The position numbers and the translations under genes are program-made. A stretch of 64,000 nt of DNA from Pseudeuparius sepicola (Eukaryota > Arthropoda > Insecta > Coleoptera > Anthribidae): the NCBI GenBank assembly GCA_963920635.1, contig OY987299.1, positions 67,872,692 to 67,936,691 on the forward strand, given 5' to 3'. Under the pieces are notes generated by a model. It saw nothing but the letters and a program-made list of their open reading frames with translations, did not search any database and was not told the DNA's origin. Positions 1 through 11,677 of the stretch are shown one piece after another; the first letter of the stretch is position 1; the number at the start of each line of letters is the position of its first letter.

Positions 1-740
1 TTAAATCTCATCTTGTAATGTATACACGTATACTCTGCTGGCAACTTTAAAAGTGTCATCTGGCGTACAATGAGTAAGAATATAATCATAATAAGAAATC
101 AAGTAAGTATAAGAGGGATAGTTATAAAAAGGTGTCCTTCATATCTGTCTCTAATGTTCCTATTTGATTTCTTATTGCGGCTATATTCTTATACATATTG
201 CACCTATCTCTCTTAGACTTATTTGATTCGTTATTACGGCTATATTCTTACTCATAATATGCCAGACGACACATTTAGAGCTACCAGACCTGTATAACGG
301 TATATTATACAGATCAGGCAATTCGAAAGGTGTCCATAACGAGAAATCGAATAAGTAGAAAAATATGGTATGGTGATTATAATAAAATATTATATTTATT
401 ACCTGATTATAATATTTTATAAAAATAACGTAGATGGTGGGGTGAAACACGGGCAAATCGAATATTAGAGGTGGCGCCACACGTCCACTGGGCGCGATTC
501 CCCACCTAATTGAATAGTAGGATGAGGGGAGAACATTATACATATTAGATACCCTCCTTTCTTACTTGCAGTTAGTGCCCACTCACCGTGATAGGTTGAA
601 TCGCTTGGGTTATTAGGAAATGGCGGCAATGTCGCATTTATACCTATCCCTTTTCTAGTTTTTCGATTTCTCATTATGGATACATTCTCACACATTGAAC
701 GCCAGACGACCCCTTTCGAATTGCCTGATCGGTATTCATA
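1..740. repeat. cluster of imperfect inverted repeats, probable MITE remnants
   Basis: A block at about 61-122 recurs inverted at about 183-262, and a block at about 300-345 recurs inverted at about 655-735. Both carry the motif GTCTGGC or GCCAGACG followed by a 'gagtaagaata'-like string. An AT-rich inverted repeat lies at 380-420. No open frame with a recognisable protein was found. This looks like decayed foldback or MITE sequence, but I cannot set its borders or family. Confidence 0.45.
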
Positions 741-1159
741 ATTAGGTCTTTGACGATAACCAACTATATAAATAGTGAACAGGAATATTTTGACAATGGT
801 TGTCCCACTATCTTAATTTATACACGCTGCTAAAATTTACTACAATAACCTATTGAAATTTTCTTTTGAATTAAAAATATCACTCTTTTGTAGAAGCAGC
901 AGATAAGTGTTTTGGAAATATCACCCAAAAAGATATCGAAACGGCTATACAAAGCTATACAAAGAGAAGTGGAGAACGTATACAGTCAAAGGAAAATAAG
1001 AAATGTGGCACATCATAGTTTTGTTATACTTTACTTCTAATATAATAAAAAAGCTTTGAGAAGTAATTGTCAATTATTTAATAAAACTACCCTTAATTTA
1101 ATAAAAGAGGGATGTAAATTATCCCAATGGAAATTATCCCAAAAATATCCGTATTTTAA
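741..1159. other. AT-rich stretch, no feature seen
   Basis: I see no coding frame with a recognisable motif, no clear inverted repeat and no terminal element motif in this stretch. Confidence 0.4.
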
Positions 1160-1330
1160 AAACAGGACATACTTAGGATGTCCTTTCAGAACTCCCCGGG
1201 ATGTCCAAAATGGACATCCCGGGGATGGATGGTTTAGTAACATTGACTCTCCCGTCCCTGGTACGTCCTAAGGACATACAGGACCTCACTAGGATATTTC
1301 TAGGACTTACTAATGTCCGAAGGTGTACAT
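1160..1330. repeat. cluster of GGACAT/ATGTCC motifs with a perfect hairpin
   Basis: GGACAT-type motifs and their complements recur several times (aggacatac, ggatgtcc, tggacatccc, gtcctaagga, ctaggac). At 1194-1224 two 14-base arms (CCCCGGGATGTCCA and its complement) flank a 3-base loop without mismatch. The arrangement resembles subterminal iterated sites of a DNA transposon, but no matching transposase is adjacent. Function unknown. Confidence 0.5.
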
Positions 1331-1369
1331 CCTGGTCATGTTTTCACATACTTGTACTATCTGGGGTGC

Positions 1370-1459
1370 ATGTGCCTGCCTCGAACCAAGGTCGATCGAA
1401 GGCAGAAAAACATGCAGTCTAAAAAGTCAGCGCCGGTACGAGCGATGCCACCGCGGCCC
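1370..1459 (+). pseudogene. 30-codon fragment related to the YqaJ-type gene at 35.5-36.1 kb
   Basis: The plus-strand frame reads residues ending NMQSKKSAPVRAMPPRP. It matches, with about 95 percent nucleotide identity by eye over some 90 bases, the N-terminal part of the YqaJ-like frame on the minus strand near 35.98-36.07 kb. The similarity stops sharply at both ends, so this is a broken exon or copied fragment. By itself it carries no catalytic motif. Confidence 0.5.
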
Positions 1460-1579
1460 CTAAATGATATGATAAAATGAAGAAATAACCGAAAACAGCC
1501 AAAACAACATAAATATACACCATAAACAAAGTACATGCCAAAAACGTCTGGGTGCGCCTATGGCTGGAAGCGTTATCTA

Positions 1580-1898
1580 CAGGTTGTTTCATCTTAAGGG
1601 CGAACACCCCCGTAAAATTTGTATTCTCCATCCGACTTTATCCGCGTTTTTTCTTAATGCTTAATGGCCTTAATGTCAATTTTCAAGGCCTACTACAATT
1701 TTTTTTCTAGTAAAAAGTGACGAAAACCATTTAGCGATTTTTTTATTTAAAATCTGACACCACAGCGTTAATCAGAACAACTTAAAACCCCTGCATACCA
1801 AATTTAAACAAATAATATACACCAAAAAAAACGCGGCTAAAATCGGATGGAGAATACAAATTTTACGGGGGTGTTCGCACTTAAGATGAAACACCCTG
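1580..1898. mobile_element. mariner-type MITE with about 68-bp TIRs
   Basis: The element runs from CAGGTTGTTTCATC to GATGAAACACCCTG between TA dinucleotides. The terminal arms of about 68 bases match nearly perfectly and contain 'cacccccgtaaaattt'. The middle holds a 'tttagcgatttttttattt' block that recurs in the elements at 48.8 and 52.2 kb. It has no coding capacity. The borders and TA site fit the Tc1/mariner superfamily. Confidence 0.75.
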
Positions 1899-2037
1899 TA
1901 TTTAGGGAGTTATTTAAATCGCCAATTCACGTGTAAATGCTACCAACTTAAACCACGGCCTTTCCCCCCTTTGCCTCTCTCACCCCCCTTCCCTTCCAAG
2001 TCCTTGAATGTCCTAACCTTCCTATAAACTAACCTTG

Positions 2038-2735
2038 GTTATAACCTCAGACTAATGAATAAAGGGGACACCGCATTATAGTGTCGTTATACAGATGTAA
2101 ACAGTAAGCTGAACCCTCTCACTTTATGAAAGAGATAAATGTATTTACAAACACTACCTATGGAACGAAATATTCTCTTTTTTCACTTTAGAGGAAACAC
2201 ACTTGCACTTTATGCACCTTTTTACCATTTTTAAACTTGGAACCGCACGAAAAACTCGATTTTAGCGTTTGTTTTCTGGTAAAACTAAGCAAATACCGAA
2301 GCACAAACCAAAACAAACAAAATGGAAAACAAACAATTTGAGCAAGCGCTAACTTTGGTCCCTGTCAAACTGCCGCAACGTTGCCGATTAGTGCGAAGAG
2401 TAATGGGTGTTCTCTACTATAACGATTTTGTCAATAATAAAACACCTACATAATCTTTCTTGAACACGAAAAGGTTATGTTTTACTTTACTGTTCCGCCT
2501 GAATTTTATAAGTGGGGGTAATTTTACGTTCAATGCATCTACTATAGAAATTGCCGGTTTTATTTATGATATTCCTAGTTATTGTTACTCTTAAATGTGA
2601 CAACATGTTTGGGGCAGGTCAGTAAAGGACCAATCTTTGTAAACATGGGGATAGTAATAAATAACTACCTGTCAACAATTCACTTAAATTTGTAAACAAA
2701 TTCGTCCCCTTTATTCATTAGTCTGAGGTTATAAC
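2038..2735. mobile_element. candidate MITE bounded by a perfect 32-bp inverted repeat
   Basis: Bases 2038-2069 and 2704-2735 are exact reverse complements (GTTATAACCTCAG...GGGGAC). The 634 bases between contain no recognisable protein. I found no clear target duplication, so the family is unknown; a third partial copy of the 'tagtctgag' string lies at about 2765. Confidence 0.55.
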
Positions 2736-3447
2736 AGGGCTATTCTCTCAGAATAATAAATAAATTAGTCTGAGACTATTCTGTGGTTATAGGTATGTCA
2801 GTTTCTGACATTTTGAATGTCCCATATTTTAAATATTTAGCTTTATTCCCATTTCCGTCCTTTTTACGGTCACGTCCTTTTTACGGTCTCGTCCTTTTTA
2901 CGGTCTTTGCGTCAATATTTCGCAGTTTTGTCATATTAACAGAAGATTTGTTTGTGATAACAGGAAATTTCCATGATCATGAAGAAATCGTATGCGCAGA
3001 CCATTATGTGGATTGTAGAAGAATAATAATCACTATTTTGGAATTAAGGGATGATCTGTTCAACCAGTAGAAGGAGCTAAAATTCTGGATATTACATTTT
3101 GGAAGAGTATTTTGTAACGTATGCCGAATGAAAATTAAAAATATAATGTTTATAGCCCCAAAGCGAACCAATGGTCCACTATAAGAAGAAACTAAAAAAA
3201 TATGCTTTCTATACTTACTTACACTAAAACTATAGCCATGGACTTTATTTCAAAAAGTACCAAAATACTCTTGCTTGCTTTTTAGACTGGCTTTTCTTAA
3301 TAAAATCTATGAATGTATGCCATGTAAGCTTGTCAAATTTAAGGAACATCACAAACCAGCATTTTATTTTATTTTGGAAGTTAAATTCGTTGTAAAACTC
3401 ATTTGCATGCTTTTATTTTATAAAAAAATCTACAACAATGGTGTTTT
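2736..3447. other. no recognised gene or repeat
   Basis: A 95-codon open frame starts at 2783 but shows no family motif. A triplicated 'cgtcctttttacggt' string at about 2858-2902 accounts for part of it. I see nothing else of note. Confidence 0.4.
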
Positions 3448-3855
3448 AGGGCTCAATGTACAGCACGTGCGTGGTGATTCAATATTTTGTCCCATAAAAT
3501 GGCTTTTTTCGATCTGTAGTCTCTATAGAGAGCAACACGCATAATTTTAAACTTTTGGTCAATTCAAATTTTAATCTTAAGTAATTACTCACATTTTGAG
3601 ACAAAAATTATTTGAAAGATTGATCACAATGGCCGTTATTAGCATTTGCGCAATAAGCCTAATAACTAATATTTTTAAATAATTTTTGTCTCAAAATGTG
3701 AGTACTTAATTACTTAGATTAAAATTAGTAATGACCAAAAGTTTAAAATTATGCGTGTTGCTCGCTACAAATCTAAAAAAGCCATTTTATGGGTCAAAAT
3801 GTTGAATCACCACGTTCGTGCTGTACATTGAGTCTTAAAATTAATCCACCCTGTC
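3448..3855. mobile_element. palindromic MITE, arms about 190 bp, axis near 3640
   Basis: The sequence folds on itself around 3640: the 'attactcacattttgagacaaaaattattt' block at about 3583 is mirrored at about 3680, and 'gtacagcacg' near 3460 is mirrored near 3820. The right edge reads CCACCCTGTCG, like the mariner-type ends elsewhere in the window. The left edge has lost that motif. Confidence 0.6.
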
Positions 3856-3942
3856 GTTTTTTTTTTCGCCGTGTGGCGCCAGTGGCGATCGCTTGAAACA
3901 GCGCTATGCACAGGTCTTTAATATAGTGTTGGTCCAGGTTGA

Positions 3943-6900
3943 CTGCTGAACGACTGCGTTTTTATGGCAAATTGTGGATCTGCGCATGGGCCTATGGAAC
4001 ATGTGCATTAAACCTTCAGCAATTCAAAACAGTGGTTGTTTTTCTGAATTACTATCTCCTTACAAACTTGTATACGGATAATACATTGAGCTCACCTCAA
4101 CGTAGACTGGTCAAGACTTCGATAACTACAACTAGGTTCGTTCATACTTGTATAACTAGTTTCGTCCAAACTACTAGAATTTGCTTTACTGATGCTAGAA
4201 CTTAACTTGTTTTCATCTACCTTTATAACTTTAACACTAAAGCAAATACCTACTAATAGCTACTAATAGTTTCTTACACCACAATCATGTTAATATACTT
4301 ACTTAAATGATGGTTTAGGTAGTTTTAATAGAAGAGTTGGTACCGCATTTTCAATTAGCTGCGTTTTGACTCGTTTCGTTTTTAAACACTCCGGTGTAAA
4401 ATGAGCAGAACATATTCGAGATGATCACTTAATTGGATAAAACTCTCAAACAACTAAAACGTGAAGAAACTATTAATAATTAGCTGAAAATCGATAGGTT
4501 ATACCAGAGGTTATACTTGGTTTGTCGCTGTCAAATGGCTGTCAAAGAGTGTCAAGTTTCACAAAACACTACCTCAAATTGCAAATGCCCATATTACTAT
4601 TTTTTACTATTTTGTGATTTTAAATTCCTCAAAGATTTTCCACGCATCCTATATATAAAAAACATCGTCTAGCACTCTACCTATATATATGGTGCTACTG
4701 CCCAAGACCCGTAATTTACAGGTCTTGGCTACTGCCAGTTATTCCCAATGATCTCTTCGAACGAGGCGCCTCATATAATTACGATAGAACTTTACAGGTA
4801 AGTTCGTTTATCGTCTAACCGTTGAGTGAAATATTTTGATATTTGAACCAACGACTGTCAAATAATTTCTTGAAAAACGCAGGAGTGATCAGAAAACATT
4901 AGTCATTAGTCAGCAATACCAGAGAACAAGGAAGGGGAGAATATATACTCGACGGCGGCGCCTTTGATGTTTGGCAGCAGGTGGTCGCCATGTTTTCTGT
5001 TTAGAATACCGGGGCCGTATTTAGAATTTAGTGAAGGGATAGTGTAGATCTGTACTGATTGGAACAGGCAAAAATGTTGGATTTTGAAGGAATATTTTTA
5101 AGGAATATTTTTAAATTAATTTAATTTGGCTTATTTTGAAATTACCTTAGCGTTTTCTGATGGAAATTTATCTCCGATAACAGTTAATGTAAAAAAAGTG
5201 AGTAGACTATGGAAACAATAGGTGACAACAAATAATATTAATTTGCGGAGAAAACAAAACATATCGGGAAACAGCAGCAGTTTTCAATGAACGGCAAATG
5301 TACAGCACAATACAGTGGGCAGGTTAATATCCAAATTTAAAAGCACTGGTTCAGTGGAGAACAGATTTAAAAAACCGCATAAACCATCGAGAAACACTGA
5401 AGACGTACAGTTCGAAGTTTCTCTGGATGTAATTAATCAGGGTAGAACCAGTTTTAGAGACATGACTGTAAGAACTGGTGTTAAAAGAGAAAGTTTACGT
5501 AAAACTTTACATATAAAAATAAATTTCGGCCTTATAAACCAAAATTAATAAACACACTAAAGGAATGTGATTTTGACCGCAGACTACTATTTTCATTTTG
5601 GTATCAGGGGAAAATCGAAGAAAGTGTTAATTTCGCGTATAATATTATGTGGACCGATGAAGCGACATTTACCTCAAATGGAGTAATCAGTTCCCAAAAT
5701 TGCAGATGGTGGGCTTAAGAAAACCCAAATTTTATAGTTGAATGTCGCAATCAATACTCATTCAAAACCAACGTTTGGTGTGGGGTTTTAAATGATCGAC
5801 TGATTGGACTTTATTTTTTTAGACAGAGTCTAAATGGTGAAAATATTTTCGTTTTTTAGGAGATTAGTGATGCGATTGACGACATGCCACTTAATGTCAG
5901 ACAAAATTTCTGGTTTCAACATGATTTAGCTCCAATCCATTGCACACAAGCGGTGTCAAGTTGCCTTCGGAGTATGTTTATGGATAAATTAGTAGGACGT
6001 AACTTGACACACACTTGCCCCCCCCCCCCCCGATTCCCTGATTTAACGCCTTTAGATTTTTTCTCTGGGGTTATCTTAAGCAAAAGGTGTATAAGCAAAG
6101 GCCATTTAGAAATGTTAACCACTTAGAAGATGCTATTCGGCGGTGCATTGAAGACATAAACCCCCACTTTGTAAGAAAACTCTGTGGAAGATGTTTCAAG
6201 GAGAACCATTATTTGTATTGAGCGTGAAGGACGCCACACTGAAACGTAGTGTTTTGATAACCAAATGTGTTCATTTATTTGTGCTCTCTTTACATAACTT
6301 CTTGTAGATTAATGTATTTAACGATGTGAAAAGTAGACTAGGCTAGAATTCCTCAAACCTTTGAAATTAAATCAACTTTGCACCAAACTTGACATAATTT
6401 TTTAAACCAAATAAGAGGTTTTCTAAGAAAACAACTGGCTAGCATTATATTTGATGTTAAAAATACATTAGAGGTGTCGATCTGTCAAAAAAGTACAATC
6501 TTCAATAAATAAATTTTAGTTAAAATGTTTGGAACACAATTTTTTTAGAAAAAGTCGCAAAAAACAAAAGTCATCGTGGGTCTCTGAAAATTGGCATGTA
6601 GGCTAACAATTGCAAAAGAAACAACTTTTTCTAATAACTTTTTTCAAAAATGTGTTAAATAATGCAGATTTTGGATGATTTTTGAAAAAATGTCAATTTT
6701 GACAGATACCGCAAGTCAAGTGGTCGATTATTGTGACGGCATTTTTCATAGTCCGACAAGCACAAATCGATGGCAAAGTCAAATTTTCATTTTATCCAAA
6801 AATAAAAAAAATCCCTTATGGTTACTTCTCAGGAGTACTCCACTTCCATTTCATTCTCGAGCACCAGCCGTTTATTAGGTACGTGACGCTCCGAGTTGCG

Positions 6901-7658
6901 CAGTAGAATCATTGATTGTCACTTTGATGTTTTTGGACCTTCGCTTGATTCTCTTGCGGTATCAATGCTAACTAACTAAAAATATAACTTACCATAACTT
7001 CACTATCAACCATTTTTTCCATTTCTATTTGCAAATTATAGCATTTGCATCGTAAATTTAAGGTTAGTTCATAGACATAAAACAAAAAATAACTGGATCC
7101 TATATAGCGTTGGGGTATGAACGGCACACAAGCAAAACGGAGTCTCAAACACACAGAACTTGACACATCTTACCCGAAAGCGCCTATGTTCTGCTCATTT
7201 TACACCGGAGTGTTTAAAAACGAAACAAGTCAAAACGCAGCTAATTGAAAATGAGGGTACCAACTCTTCTATTAAAACTACCTAAACCTTTAAGTAAGTA
7301 TATTAACATGATTGTGGTGTAAGAAGCTATTAGTAGCTATTAGTAGGTATTTGCTTTACTGTTAAAGTTATAAAGGTAGATGAAAACAAGTCAAGTTCTA
7401 GCATCAGTAAAGCAAATTCTAGTAGTTTGGACGAAACTAGTTATACAAGTATAAACGAACCTAGTTGTAGTTATCGAAGTCTTGACCAGTCTACGTTGAG
7501 GTGAGCTCAATTTATTATCCGTATACAAGTTTGTAAGGAGATAGTAATTCAGAAAAACAACCACTGTTTTGAATTGCGCGGTCTGAAGGTCTAATGCGCA
7601 TGTTCCATAGGCCCATGCGCAGATCCACAATTTGCCATAAAAGGGAGTCGTTCAGTAA
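3943..7658. mobile_element. 3.7-kb element with about 480-bp inverted arms around a dead transposase
   Basis: Sequence at about 3943-4415 is repeated inverted at about 7190-7658. The arms are nearly identical, so the same short spurious frame appears in each. The outer ends read CTGAACGACT and AGTCGTTCAG. Between the arms lies a mariner-type transposase relic at 5265-6222. The remaining interior, 4416-5264 and 6223-7189, holds no other recognisable protein. The arms look more intact than the gene, which suggests arm conversion or a composite origin. Confidence 0.65.
5265..6222 (+). pseudogene. mariner-like transposase relic
   Basis: Several frames join into one degraded Tc1/mariner-superfamily transposase. 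An N-terminal helix-turn-helix-like part (SKFKSTGSVENRFKK) comes first, then MWTDEATF with the first aspartate. Next is WFQHDLAPIHC, where the second aspartate survives although the usual DGAP has become DLAP. PRFPDLTPLDFF carries the third aspartate, and a C-terminal stretch ends near a stop at about 6222. Stops and frameshifts interrupt it, and a run of C residues at about 6018-6031 falls between the second and third aspartates. It would have cut and joined its own element's ends. Clearly non-functional. Confidence 0.75.
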
Positions 7659-7685
7659 TGTACCTATATATATGATCTCTGGCGA

Positions 7686-8600
7686 GACGACTATTACAAC
7701 CACGATACACTACCCACGGTATGTCATTGCCATTGAGGTAGTATGGGGGGGAGAAGCTGTTACGTGACCCAAAACGGGTTCACCTACGTCATAGATTACA
7801 AGAACAACGTCAATTTGTTGACTCTGTGCTAAAAGTGCATTAAAAGTTGCTAAAAGTGCAGTTTTCCTTGTTATTGCGAGCTATTGACCTCTGGAAATAA
7901 ATACCTATGTAGTGTTCTGTACGTTGTTGCAGTAGCAATTTAACGTGGACAAAAAGAAATTCACAGGAATTAAATTTCACAGGTAATGTTAACAACAGAC
8001 AGCCGTATCAATATAATTTATAATATCCACTTTATGAAAAGGAAAATATTACCTTTATAACTACTCTAGCTATGTATTTGACTGACTGACTGACTGACTA
8101 AACCCAGCTTTTGACTTCGTCGTTGTTAGTTTTCATTTTTTTTACATTTTTTATAATTTTACTAGGAATACTGTTTAATGAGACTCTGGCGTGTCAGCCA
8201 TATTGATCAAAAACTTAGCCACACCCCCTGAACCCGTTTGCTATATGCGACAAAGTAATGTTATGGCGCCTCCCCCAATACTTACTCAATAGATACTTTT
8301 TTATGGGTTTTTGCTTATTTCTTTTAAATAAATGTTGTTAAAAATATGTATAATTTATTACTAGATAAATGAATGAATATTCTGTTGATAAAAAACACAT
8401 TTACTAATTTGATACGCTGACTGCACTTTTTTTGACACATTAAACTGTAAACTATAAAAAATCGTGCAACACAACCGCAGCCGCTGCATTATTTAGAGTT
8501 CGTGATTCGCAACTGACGTAGATGCGCAGTTGCCTTTTTTTCTGATTCGTTAGTGACATACCGTGGGTGTAAGTGTATCGTGATTATAACGACGGTGTTT
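7686..8600. mobile_element. candidate element with about 40-bp TIRs
   Basis: The string containing ACGATACACT...CCCACGGTATGTCA at 7690-7730 recurs inverted at about 8550-8600 with a few differences. The interior has no recognisable protein and includes an (ACTG)n microsatellite at 8081-8100. Superfamily not determined. Confidence 0.5.
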
Positions 8601-8902
8601 TCGAAATGGGTAAATAGCCTAGCAGCTAAGCCCAAGAAACAACCTATACATTTAGTGCAAGAAACTAAGGAAGAAGAAGATAACCTCTGTTTTCTTTTAT
8701 ATTTTCATTTTAACAATTTGACCTTTGCCTTAAATGCAAATTATTCAATTTAATATTTTGTTTAATTAATAACAATATTATTTTTATTATTAAATACTTT
8801 TGTTTTAATTGTTAACATTGTAAATCCCACTGAACGATGAAATTAAGATAATATAACCATCTGTGGTAAGTAAGTATTAATAAATTAATGTTAATATATA
8901 TG
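8601..8902. other. AT-rich stretch, no feature seen
   Basis: No recognisable protein, terminal motif or inverted repeat. Confidence 0.35.
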
Positions 8903-9132
8903 TTACAGACCGTATATGTAAAACAGGCCGTATACAAAAGGAATAGTCCATATGTAAACGGACTGAAGATATTAGTCCATATGTGTAAGAAGCTTGTCCG
9001 TCAAACGGTCTAGTCGGTTTGCAAAAGGACTAGTCCTATATATATACAGGGTGGTTCACTTTTATGTGGTAGGACTTTAACATTAGATAGAAAAAGATAA
9101 TCTAAAATGAAAATTTTATATCAACATATACT

Positions 9133-9748
9133 CAAATTACTTTAAGAAGTCCTTACTGGGACTGTCAATTGGTAATTTCGATATCCTAAGTTGGCATTAA
9201 TGCAGCAAAAAATGCAACCGGGTCATAAGTTCAGGTCAGTAACGAGCCCATTTGCACTAATAACACGAAAAGTAACACGAACAAGAACAACACAGAGGAC
9301 GGTAAAGCTCAGAAAACATAGAAAACCCGCGAATATTTTCATTACCGAATGTTTAAACCAGTTTGAACGATCTGGAAAACCTTCACTGTCACTTTGACAC
9401 ACCGAAGCTAAATTTGCCTGAGTCCGCCCCTAGACGTTGCCAAAAGCAGCTGATTATTACAAAATACCAAAACGAAAGTGTTTCCATGACGTTTGAAATT
9501 ATTATTAAAATGAGTTGTAGTCATAGTTATTTTTATTTGTAGCGGCATAATCGTGATTGCAGTAGGGTTTTTATTTTATTATGCTCTTTTTTTCGTATCA
9601 CTTGGGTAACTTTTCACATCATAAATCAATGAGTGACGTCATTAACTGGTTGAGACACATATACCAATGTTATACCTATGGTTAACAAAAAATTCCTAGG
9701 GATTTTGTGGAGAATGTCATCTGACAAAATCGGGACTTCTTACAGTAA
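9133..9748. mobile_element. MITE inserted in the left TIR of Mariner-1
   Basis: Comparison with the right arm shows extra sequence after 'atatcaacata'. The insert has matching ends (ATTACTTTAAGAAGTCC on the left, complement of ATTACTGTAAGAAGTCC on the right) and no recognisable coding sequence. Its exact borders are ambiguous because the site is a TATA run. Confidence 0.65.
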
Positions 9749-10591
9749 TCGGGGTATATATCAGGGAAAGCTTAGTTTCCGAGATACAGGGCGTTGAAGT
9801 GTTGGAAAAAATATGAAGTATTTTTTACACTGTCCGAACCAGTGGAGATATTTAAACCAAATTTGATGTGCAGTACCTACCACCTTTTTGACTACGATAT
9901 TTAGTGATAATATGAAGGTCCTGAAATAACCAGTGGTGGAGTAATGGGTTTTCACTATCACTAAATTTAAAAAGTAATTAGTACGGACCTGTCTCACATC
10001 AACGTAAATTTTTTTTTCGTAAAGTTCTTTCAATTCTCTACAAAAAGTGTATCTTGACATTTTTTTGTATCTGCCACGGTTGTGTAGTAAATAAATTATT
10101 TCGTTTCCATCTCAGCCTTTTTTGCCTAAAAATGTGTTTTCTAAGATTATTGATAAATATCGCAAATAACAGAAATTAATTATGGAACACTTATCGGATT
10201 CAGCTATTTTATTTTTAATTTTATGGAAACAATTTTAAAAATAAACTGGCACTTGGTTTGAGGTACATTACTTTATTATCCTTTTAACATTTTTATCAAA
10301 TCTGTATTATTTCTTAATAATTTTTATAATTCTAAATTTGTAGAATTCTAAATTATACCACGACGAGTAAAACATGATTCTTCCGCCCATAAAATGTTAT
10401 TTAAAAATTGTCTTATTTCCTTTGACTACAAAATCCATCGGCAAAATACTAATGTCCTTTCTGCATCGCCGTACTGGTGAAGATAAGTGTGCCATGGAAA
10501 AGAAAATCTTATTGACAGTTAATAATACAATAATCTGTCATCCAGTAGATGAACGTAGCAGCGCCGCAGTTTGTCTTTGTTAATAATTAAA

Positions 10592-11677
10592 ATGCCGTTC
10601 CAATTTACAAATGAAGAGCAGGCTGACATCCATTTCTGCTATGGAGTTGCAAATGGGAACTCTGCGGAAGCAGCCAGAGAATACCGGAGGCGATTTCCAA
10701 ATAGGCGCCATCCGCGTCCCTCGGTGTTTGTTAACATGCACCGGCAATTCAGAACTCGCGGTCTGAGAACTAGAATCGTCGAACGAGGAAATGAAAACAA
10801 TATCCAACAAGTCAGACGCAACAATGAGATTCTTCGTGAATTCGATAGGAATCCTACAACAAGTAGCAGAAGAGTGTCAGTGGCCCTACGTGTTTCAAAG
10901 TCTGCAATTTTGCGAGCTTTAAAAAGAGATCACAGGCATGCGTATCATCTACAACCCGTACAAGGTTTAAGGCCCGGCGATGCAGAAAGAAGATTAGTGT
11001 TTTGCCGATGGATTTTGGAGTCAATTGAAGGAAATAGACAATTTTTAAATAACATTTTATGGACGGACGAGTCGTGTTTTACTCGTCGTGGAGTAGTAAA
11101 CTTTCATAATCAGCATATTTGGGCACAAGAAAACCCACATGCAATCCGGCCAAGAAATTTTCAGGTCGAATTTAGTGTCAATGTTTGGATTGGACTGTAC
11201 AACCATCATCTGTTTGGACCCTTTTTTTTGCCACAGCGAGTGAATGGTGACAATTTTTTGAAGTTTTTAGTAGCTGAGCATAATAATATGTGGGAAGACA
11301 TTCCTTTAAACTTAAGATTGTTGGCTTGGTTCCAACTTGACGGCTGTCCTGCACATTTTCACCGAAATGTGAGGAACTGGTTAAATAATAACTTTCCAAA
11401 TAGGTGGATCGGACGAGGGGGACCGGTCGCTTGGCCACCACGTTCTCTGGACATAACACCTCTGGACTTCTTCGTATGGGGATTTTTAAAAGAACAAGTC
11501 TATGCGACTCGTGTAGAAACAAGGGAACAACTTATTGATCGTATCAGAAATGCGTGCGATGAATTGAGAAATGGCAATTTAATCGATGCTGTTCAATCCG
11601 TTAGGCGTCGAAGTGAATTATGTGTGCAACAGAATGGATCACATTTTGAACAATTGTTGAATGTTGTACAAATTTAG
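10592..11677 (+). CDS. mariner-like transposase, intact 361-residue frame
   Basis: This is a Tc1/mariner-superfamily transposase that would act in the nucleus on the TIRs of its own element. I start it at the second methionine, 10592 (MPFQFTNEEQADIHFCYG), because this matches the usual start of the DUF4817-like N-terminal domain; an in-frame ATG at 10571 would add seven residues. Residues 1-60 form that domain, and about 95-125 contain a helix-turn-helix-like stretch (SKSAILRALKRDH). The catalytic aspartates appear to be D159 (ILWTDESCF), D250 (WFQLDGCPAH) and D287 (PPRSLDITPLDFF), with 36 residues between the last two. The C terminus has the family signature RRSELCVQQNGSHFEQLL. There are no stops or frameshifts. 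The stop codon lies inside the right terminal arm. Confidence 0.88.
   Translation: MPFQFTNEEQADIHFCYGVANGNSAEAAREYRRRFPNRRHPRPSVFVNMHRQFRTRGLRTRIVERGNENNIQQVRRNNEILREFDRNPTTSSRRVSVALRVSKSAILRALKRDHRHAYHLQPVQGLRPGDAERRLVFCRWILESIEGNRQFLNNILWTDESCFTRRGVVNFHNQHIWAQENPHAIRPRNFQVEFSVNVWIGLYNHHLFGPFFLPQRVNGDNFLKFLVAEHNNMWEDIPLNLRLLAWFQLDGCPAHFHRNVRNWLNNNFPNRWIGRGGPVAWPPRSLDITPLDFFVWGFLKEQVYATRVETREQLIDRIRNACDELRNGNLIDAVQSVRRRSELCVQQNGSHFEQLLNVVQI

Noticed and set aside
3939..4205. 88-codon frame repeated at 7391-7630 on the other strand
   Set aside because: They lie in the inverted arms of the 3943-7658 element and show no protein motif.
9761..10060. 99-codon minus frame, identical in start to the plus frame 11950-12234
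   Set aside because: Both are the two arms of the Mariner-1 TIR; the matching peptides follow from the inverted repeat, not from coding.
10374..10583. 69-codon frame just upstream of the Mariner-1 transposase
   Set aside because: No motif and not seen in the other mariner copies; more likely untranslated leader.
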